A stretch of DNA of 64,000 nucleotides from Diadophis punctatus similis. Lineage: Eukaryota > Chordata > Lepidosauria > Squamata > Dipsadidae. Positions within the stretch are counted from its first letter, which is position 1. The number at the start of each line of letters is the position of its first letter. Shown here piece after piece: positions 58,670-64,000 of the stretch. Below the pieces are notes generated by a model. That model was not told where the DNA came from and did no database searches. It saw only the letters and a list, made by a program, of their open reading frames with translations. A program made the position numbers and the translations under genes. Where the stretch lies: NCBI GenBank assembly GCA_023053685.1, contig JALIGW010000063.1:434001-498000 (forward strand), read 5' to 3'.

Positions 58670-58975
58670 TGTTGTGCCTTGGCCGCGTCCGGCGCCGAGT
58701 CTGGAGGATCCGGAGGATGTGGAGCCGCTCATGGTGCAGCAGTACCAGCCCATGTGCCTGGCACCAGAGACGGCTCGTGATGAGGATTCGGTGCCAGAGC
58801 AGGACGATCTCCCAGGACCTTCTGCACCTGCGCAGCAGAGTTCTTCATCAGGAGATGAAGAACCCATGCTGGATGCCAGAGCTCGCAGAGCAGCCAGAAG
58901 ACAGGATTGGCTGAGTAAGCATCGGTCCAATCGGAGGAAGCAGTGAGGGCTAATTGGGCCACGCCCTTCAGTGCC

Positions 58976-58982
58976 TATATTA
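58976..58982 (+). promoter_or_regulatory. TATA-like box in LTR U3
   Basis: TATATTA lies exactly 30 bases before 59006, the first base of the 11-mer complementary to the priming site, which fits a transcription start there. Confidence 0.6.
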
Positions 58983-59005
58983 GGCCGGGGAAATTAGGGC
59001 TCACT

Positions 59006-59016
59006 GCTGAGAACAA
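59006..59016 (+). promoter_or_regulatory. Predicted transcript 5' end used as self-primer
   Basis: GCTGAGAACAA, the exact complement of the site at 59360-59370. In Tf1/sushi elements the first 11 or so bases of the RNA fold back on the priming site and are cleaved to prime reverse transcription. Position relative to the TATA box supports this as the R start. Confidence 0.65.
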
Positions 59017-59359
59017 CAAATCAATGACCACGGCATATCCAGAGTTTCAGTTCTACGTTTGTTTGGGAATCTTATCGAAGACACCAGCTTCTGCCAGCTT
59101 TATTCCAGGAAGCCAGCCAAGTTGTTCAGATAAGAGAAGAATTAATGAGTCTTGCTTTGAACTTTTGTCTGTGTGCTATTTAACCCTCACGTAACCCAAA
59201 GAACCTTATTCCTTGAGACTTTCTGTTTGTGTTGTTTTGGACTTCTAAAACCTCTGAGTTTTACTAAGAAACTTTATTAGTAAAAGGAACCTTTTTGTTT
59301 GCCTCCCAACGAGTGTGTATGTGTGTTTCTGGGGGGTTGCGGTGCTGGGTCACAACAGT

Positions 59360-59370
59360 TTGTTCTCAGC
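59360..59370 (+). other. Self-priming primer binding site
   Basis: TTGTTCTCAGC, two bases after the 5' LTR. It does not start with TGG and resembles no tRNA 3' end, but pairs without mismatch to 59006-59016. Confidence 0.7.
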
Positions 59371-59403
59371 CCAAACTGACCACACACAAGCCCAGATTGC
59401 ATC

Positions 59404-60359
59404 ATGGAGCAGCTTCAGGACGAGAATGCTCAACTTCAGCAGCAGCTGGCAATCATGAACGCTCAGTTAACAATGCAGCAAAATCAGTTGGCAGCTGCTC
59501 CTGCGTTGGCCCCAGCCCAACGGACACGCTGCCCGATAGCCATGCCGGATAAGTTCCATGGTGACGAGGCTATGTTCCCGGCGTTCCTGGGCCAGTGCCA
59601 GCTGTTCATGTCTCTGAGGCCAGAGGATTTCCCCCACGACCGGGACAAGGTGGGGTTTGTAATTAGCCTGCTGTCTGGAAATGCAGCACGTTGGGCCACC
59701 CCTCTACTGGTCCAGAACAGTCCCCTCCTCCAGGACTTTGGGCGTTTCTGCACTCATTTGGAGGAGATGTTCGCGGACCCAATTAAGGCCCAGACAGCGT
59801 GCAGGCAATTAAGGCAGCTGAGGCAAGGCCGGAGACCACTCAGGGAGTACATCAGTGAGTTCCGTCTCCTCAGCCAAGACTCGGCCTGGAATGAGGCTGC
59901 GTTGTTGGATGCCTTCCAGGAGGGCTTGGCAGACAGCATCCAGGATGAGCTGGCACGCGTGGACATTCCTGCAACCACCCAAGAACTGGTGCGGCTCTGC
60001 TTGAAAATTGATGCCCGGTTGCAAGCGAGAAACGCACGCCGTGCTGCTCCGGCGCCTCTCGCGCCACCTGACGTCCCCGCTGTTCCGGCTCCACGTCGCG
60101 CTGCTCAGGCACCTCCTGTTCCCGTGGACTTCCGTCGGCCCCGGCTCCCTGTGACGAGCCTATGGACCTTGGCGCTGTTCGGCCCCGCTTGACCGGCGCG
60201 GAAAAGGACAGACGCAGGGCAGGGGGGTTGTGTTTGTATTGCGGCGACCCGGGCCATTTTGCTCGCTCGTGCCCTAGGAAGGGTCGGGGGCCCACCGCTT
60301 CTGGTCCTGCTCCATCGTCCCAGCCATCGCCGTCGGGAAACGGCCAGCGCCCGGCCTAG
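59404..60359 (+). pseudogene. gag: gag of the chromovirus, one frame break
   Basis: Structural protein forming the particle. The ATG lies 46 bases after the LTR. The N-terminus is a glutamine-rich coiled coil (MEQLQDENAQLQQQL), followed by the capsid-like region (RCPIAMPDKFHGDEAMF, LLSGNAARWATPLL, REYISEFRLLSQ) and an alanine/proline-rich linker. The frame in use changes by one base somewhere between about 60100 and 60165, after which the nucleocapsid knuckle CLYCGDPGHFARSC (60231-60272, CCHC type) follows in the next frame to TAG 60357-60359. The break separates capsid from knuckle and so disables this copy. Confidence 0.85.
60335..60341 (+). promoter_or_regulatory. Slippery heptamer for -1 gag-pol frameshifting
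   Basis: GGGAAAC lies in the correct register of the gag knuckle frame (G GGA AAC), 15 bases before the gag stop at 60357. Slipping back one base enters the frame that holds the protease. The same heptamer type is a known lentiviral frameshift site. Confidence 0.7.
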
Positions 60360-63300
60360 CGGAGACGCTGGGTCGGGCATGCACACCGAAGGACTCCGGC
60401 TCAGCTGACGTGGATCCCGGTCCTCCGCGGCATCTGCTCTTGGACACCAAGGTCTTTATTGACCACCGGAACCGTGGCATCTCTGCACACGCTTTGGTGG
60501 ACTCTGGGGCCACCACCAATTTCATTGACGAGGCTTTCGCCCAGCATCTTGCCGTTCCCCTGTGCCCCGTGGACCCGCCGATGAGGGTGGAAACAATCGA
60601 TGGCCGGGTGTTGCTGTCCGGTCCAATTAAGGCCATCACGCAGCCGGTGCGCCTTTGCATTGGACGGCACGAGGAGGCCATCCAGTTTTATGTGACGTCG
60701 GGACTCCATTTCCCTTTGGTTCTCGGACTGGCGTGGCTGCGCACCCACGACCCTCAGGTTGTATGGTCCCAGAACTTCATTGCCTTCCCGAGTCTCCAGT
60801 GTGTGGACCATACGCGCCAGGTTTGTGGGGGGGGGGGTTCCTGACCCTCCGGACATTTCACTCCCAGCTAAGTTTGCAGACTTCGCTGATGTGTTTAGCA
60901 AAAAGGAGGTGGACCAGTTGCCCCCGCACCGGCCCTACGATTGCCCTGTGGATCTGATTCCCAACGCTCCGCTCCCTGTGGGCCGCCTCTATTCCATGTC
61001 AGAACCCGAACTGGCCGCACTGCGGGACTTTATCGATAAAAACCTGGCCAGGGGTTTCATCCGACCCTCCTCATCACCCTTGTCTGCCCCCGTCCTCTTC
61101 GTCAAGAAGAAAACCGGGGACTTGCGCCTGTGCTGCGATTATCGCAAGTTGAATGCCATCACAGTGCGTAACCGGTACCCGTTGCCCCTCATCCCGGAGT
61201 TGATGGAACGCCTCCGCTCGGCGACCATCTTCACCAAATTGGACTTACGTGGCGCTTACAATTTGGTGCGTGTTCATGAGGGGGACGAGTGGAAGATGGC
61301 GTTCGGGACCCGCTACGGTCATTTTGAGTATACGGTCATGCCGTTCGGCTTGACCAACGCTCCGGCTGTGTTCCAGCATTTCATGAACGACATCTTTAGA
61401 GATTTGCTGGACCAGTTCGTTGTCGTGTACCTGGACAATATTATGATTTATTCCACGTCCCGGAGCAGCCACATCCAACATATCCGTCAAGTCCTGCAGC
61501 GGTTGAGAGACCACCAGCTATACGCGAAATTAGAGAAATGCCAGTTTTTTCAGACGACTGTGGATTTCCTGGGCCATCGGATTTCGCCAGAAGGCATCGC
61601 CATGGACCGTGGCAAGGTCGAGGCCCTGAAAACCTGGCAACCCCCGCGCCGGGTGAAGGACGTTCAGCGACTCCTGGGGTTCGCAAATTATTATAGGACC
61701 TTCATCCCGGGGTTCGCCACTCTGACCGCGCCTCTCACTCGACTCCTGCAGAAACAAGTCCCTTTCCGGTGGGGCGATTCCGAACAAGAGGCGTTCAAGA
61801 TCCTCACGGATGCCTTCATGCAGGAGCCGATCCTCAAGCACCCAGACCCTCACCGCCCTTTCGTTGTGGAGGCGGACGCGTCCGACATTGCCATGGGCGC
61901 CGTCTTGCTACAGACCCGGGAAGATGGCGGCCATCTCTTCCCTCACGCTTATTATTCCCGGAAATTAACCTCGTCGGAGCGCAATTATACAATCTGGGAG
62001 AAGGAGTTGCTGGCCATCAAGGCGGCTTTCGAGACCTGGCGGCACCACCTCGAGGGGGCTCGGCATCAAGTGGAGGTGCGCACAGACCACAAGAACCTGG
62101 AGTTCCTGCAGACGGCCAGGAAGCTCAACCAGCGCCAGATACGCTGGTCGTTCTTTTTCTCCCGCTTCAATTTTCGCATTACGTACATCCCGAGCGGCTG
62201 GAATCAGCAGGCGGACGCGCTGTCCCGCAAGCCGGAATACGCCCAAGCCCAGGACCCGCTGCCGCCCTGGACGGTCCTGCCCGTCGAGTCCTTTGCAGCT
62301 ACCCAGGATCCCGTGGACCTCCGAGGACAGATCCGGGAGGCGCAGCGACACGACGCCTACACGGCACAACGGAGGCAGGAGATAGGGCCTGAGTCCCCTT
62401 GGACGTTTGCGGACGACCTCCTCCTTTTCCGGGACCTGCTCTACGTTCCCGCCGGTCCGCTCCGTGGCCTGATCCTGCAGCAGTGCCACGACAGCCCTGC
62501 GGCTGGCCACTTCGGCCTTTTCAAGACTCTGAACCTGGTGGCTCAGACTTTTTGGTGGCCCCGACTCCGTGATGACGTCCAGGCCTATGTGACGTCTTGT
62601 GTTCGCTGTCGCCAGGCCAAGTACGCCCCTGGAGCGCCGCCGGGCCTGCTGCAGCCCTTGCCGACGCCCGAGAGACCCTGGGGGGCCGTCTCTATGGACT
62701 TCCTCACGGACTTGCCCCCGTCCGCCGGCTTCACGACCGTGTTCGTAGTGGTCGATATACTGACCAAAATGGCACATTTCATCCCCTGTCGAGGGTTGCC
62801 GACAGCTCGCGCCACGGCCCGCATGTTTATCCAGCATGTTTTCCGCCTGCATGGTCTGCCAGATCGGGTCGTGTCGGATCGGGGAGCCCAGTTCACGGCC
62901 CAGTTCTGGAAAGGTCTGATGGCGGCCCTGGAGGTCCAAGTCTGCCTCTCGTCAGCGCATCATCCGGAGACTGATGGGGGCACTGAAAAAGTCATCGGCA
63001 TCCTTGAACAGTACCTGCGCTGTTTTGTCAACCAGCAGCAGGACAACTGGGCGGAATACCTTGCCGTGGCCGAGTTTGCTTTTAACAACTCTCAGCACAC
63101 CTCCACGCACGCCTCTCCGTTCCTCGCCAACTTTGGTTACCATCCCCATTTCTTTCCGCTCACGCTCCTAGACTCTCCTGTTCCTGTGGCGGAGGAATTC
63201 CTGTCCGAGCTCCAGGCCGTTCACCAACTGGTCAAACGCTCGTTGAATAAAGCTAAGGAAGATTACAAGAGGGTCACGGACCGCTCCCGGTGAGCAACTC

Positions 63301-64000
63301 CACCTCTGGCAGTCGGGGATCGCATCTGGCTGTCCACGAAGCATCTCCCCTCCGACCGACCGGCTCGCAAGCTCGACAAATGATTCCTGGGTCCGTTCCC
63401 GGTGGAAGCGGTCATTAACCCCGTGGCCTACCGGTTGACGTTGCCTCGCTTTCTCAGGATCCACCCCGTCTTCCATCGGTCCCTCCTTGTTCCCAAACGT
63501 CCTGCCTGTCCGCTCCGCCCTCCCGCTCCGCCTCAGCCAGTGATCCGCACTCCCGCTGACCCGCCCGAATACGAAGTTGCCAGTATTCGGGATTCCCGCT
63601 GGATGAAGGGCCGGTTCCAGTACCTCATTGAGTGGAAGGGGTACGGCCCTGAAGACTTCACATGGGAGGATGCGACCACCGTTCATGCTCCGGATCTGGT
63701 CCGGGCCTTCCACGCTCAATTCCCGTCCCGGCCGCATCCAGACCGACAGACCCGGGGGAAGGGCCCTGCGGTGAGGGATAGTGTTGTGCCTTGGCCGCGT
63801 CCGGCGCCGAGTCTGGAGGATCCGGAGGACGTGGAGCCGCTCATGGTGCAGCAGTACCAGCCCATGTGCCTGGCACCAGAGACGGCTGGTGATGAGGACT
63901 CGGTGCCAGAGCAGGACGATCTCCCAGGACCTTCTGCACCTGCGCAGCAGAGTTCTTCATCAGGAGATGAAGAACCCATGCTGGATGCCAGAGCTCGCAG
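60342..64000 (+). pseudogene. pol: pol of the chromovirus: PR, RT, RNase H, IN, chromodomain
   Basis: Protease: LVDSGATTNFID, catalytic Asp at 60500. An 11-G run (60827-60837) breaks the frame before RT. RT: LCCDYRKLNAITV, first catalytic Asp in LDLRGAYN (61242), MPFGLTNAP, then YLDN in place of YLDD, so the third catalytic Asp is Asn (61437-61439). RNase H: EADASDIAMGAVL and TDHKNLEFL. Integrase: HHCC zinc region (62480-62620), then Asp 62697, Asp 62877 and Glu 62985, spacing D-59-D-35-E, intact. TGA stops at 63291-63293 and 63381-63383 each look like CGA decayed by CpG mutation, since the frame continues through both. Chromodomain at about 63558-63720 (YLIEWKGYGPEDFTWED). The frame goes on into the 3' LTR without a stop and should end 277 bases into it. 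Confidence 0.9.
63782..64000 (+). repeat. 3' LTR of the chromovirus, cut by window end
   Basis: First 219 bases of the LTR, starting TGTTGTG, 216 of 219 equal to the 5' LTR. The preceding cccgggggaagggccctgcg, then gtgagggatag, is the likely polypurine region. The right end and the target duplication are outside the window. Confidence 0.92.

Larger units (their letters stand above)
58670..59357 (+). repeat. 5' LTR of the chromovirus (688 bp)
   Basis: Bounded by the 7-base inverted pair TGTTGTG and CACAACA. Its first 277 bases are the same sequence that encodes the pol C-terminus in the 3' LTR. TATA-like box at 58976-58982. Differences from the 3' LTR in the shared 219 bases are transitions in ggatgtgg/ggacgtgg and ggattcgg/ggactcgg and one C/G change in ggctcgtg. 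Confidence 0.93.
58670..64000 (+). mobile_element. Tf1/sushi-type Ty3/gypsy chromovirus, nearly whole
   Basis: The element runs 5' LTR (58670-59357), self-priming site (59360-59370), gag (from 59404), pol with protease, RT, RNase H, integrase and chromodomain, and the first 219 bases of the 3' LTR (from 63782). It is GC-rich, sharply unlike its AT-rich flanks. Chromodomain, gag-pol slippage and self-priming place it with the vertebrate Tf1/sushi chromoviruses (Metaviridae). It sits in a LINE in V2R-4 intron 2, same strand as the gene. Two frame breaks, two premature stops and an altered RT active site show that this copy cannot work by itself. The LTRs differ at 3 of 219 positions, so insertion was fairly recent. 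Confidence 0.93.

Noticed and set aside
58620..58946. 108-codon plus-strand frame across the LINE/LTR border, as a new gene
   Set aside because: Chance fusion of LINE sequence with the U3 part of the LTR, which is the pol C-terminal frame in the 3' copy.
60827..60837. G-run as a programmed frameshift site between protease and RT
   Set aside because: A -1 slippery site already lies at the gag-pol border, protease and RT are one frame in related elements, and a G homopolymer is a usual place for indels or assembly errors.
61965..62939. 324-codon minus-strand frame antisense to pol
   Set aside because: Shadow of the GC-rich RNase H/integrase coding region; no recognised motif, while the plus strand has full pol motifs.

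Overview
The window looks like nuclear DNA of a squamate reptile, most likely an advanced snake. It is AT-rich and full of microsatellites, including a GATA array and an ATTT array. It carries CR1- and L3-type LINEs, jockey-like LINE tails, a tRNA-derived SINE family and hAT MITEs, and its only host genes are type-2 vomeronasal receptors (V2Rs). The species assignment is inference; no ribosomal, mitochondrial or bacterial features are visible.

Host genes: four V2R loci. V2R-1 (+, 2986-16533) and V2R-2 (+, 22062-33340) each have all six expected coding exons, correct splice sites and matching phases, and each sums to 2544 coding bases (847 residues). V2R-3 (-, 49066-36290) is an inverted pseudogene: exons 1, 2, 3 and 5 are open, exon 4 has a one-base frame change, and exon 6 has a 7-bp deletion plus an 8-bp duplication. 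V2R-4 (+, from 56124) shows only exons 1 and 2; the rest would lie beyond the window. Two short relics of V2R exon 6 lie at 33718 and 51134. V2R-1, -2 and -4 share an upstream block with conserved acceptor-like sites, so they probably duplicated together with their promoter and any 5' non-coding exons.

Repeats: 1-2300 is a nested mosaic (L3 tail, CR1 pieces, a solo LTR with 5-bp target duplication, a GATA/AT/GGAAA/GAAA array, hAT debris) that splits the V2R-1 upstream block. V2R introns hold six SINEs or similar, several CR1 tails, a TA-flanked inverted-repeat element with internal tandem repeats (24227-24857), an L3-like LINE (29822-31411), a complete hAT MITE (37973-38396) and a tandem duplication whose second copy alone took up a SINE and a palindromic MITE (44918-46900).

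The right end (58670-64000) is a Ty3/gypsy chromovirus of the Tf1/sushi type, inserted into a LINE within V2R-4 intron 2. It has LTRs bounded by TGTTGTG/CACAACA, gag with a CCHC knuckle, a GGGAAAC slippery site, protease, RT, RNase H, a DD35E integrase and a chromodomain. An 11-base site just after the 5' LTR is exactly complementary to the predicted 5' end of its own transcript, the hallmark of self-priming. The pol frame runs into the 3' LTR. The copy is dead (two frame breaks, two CGA-to-TGA stops, a changed RT catalytic residue) although its LTRs differ at only 3 of 219 comparable positions.
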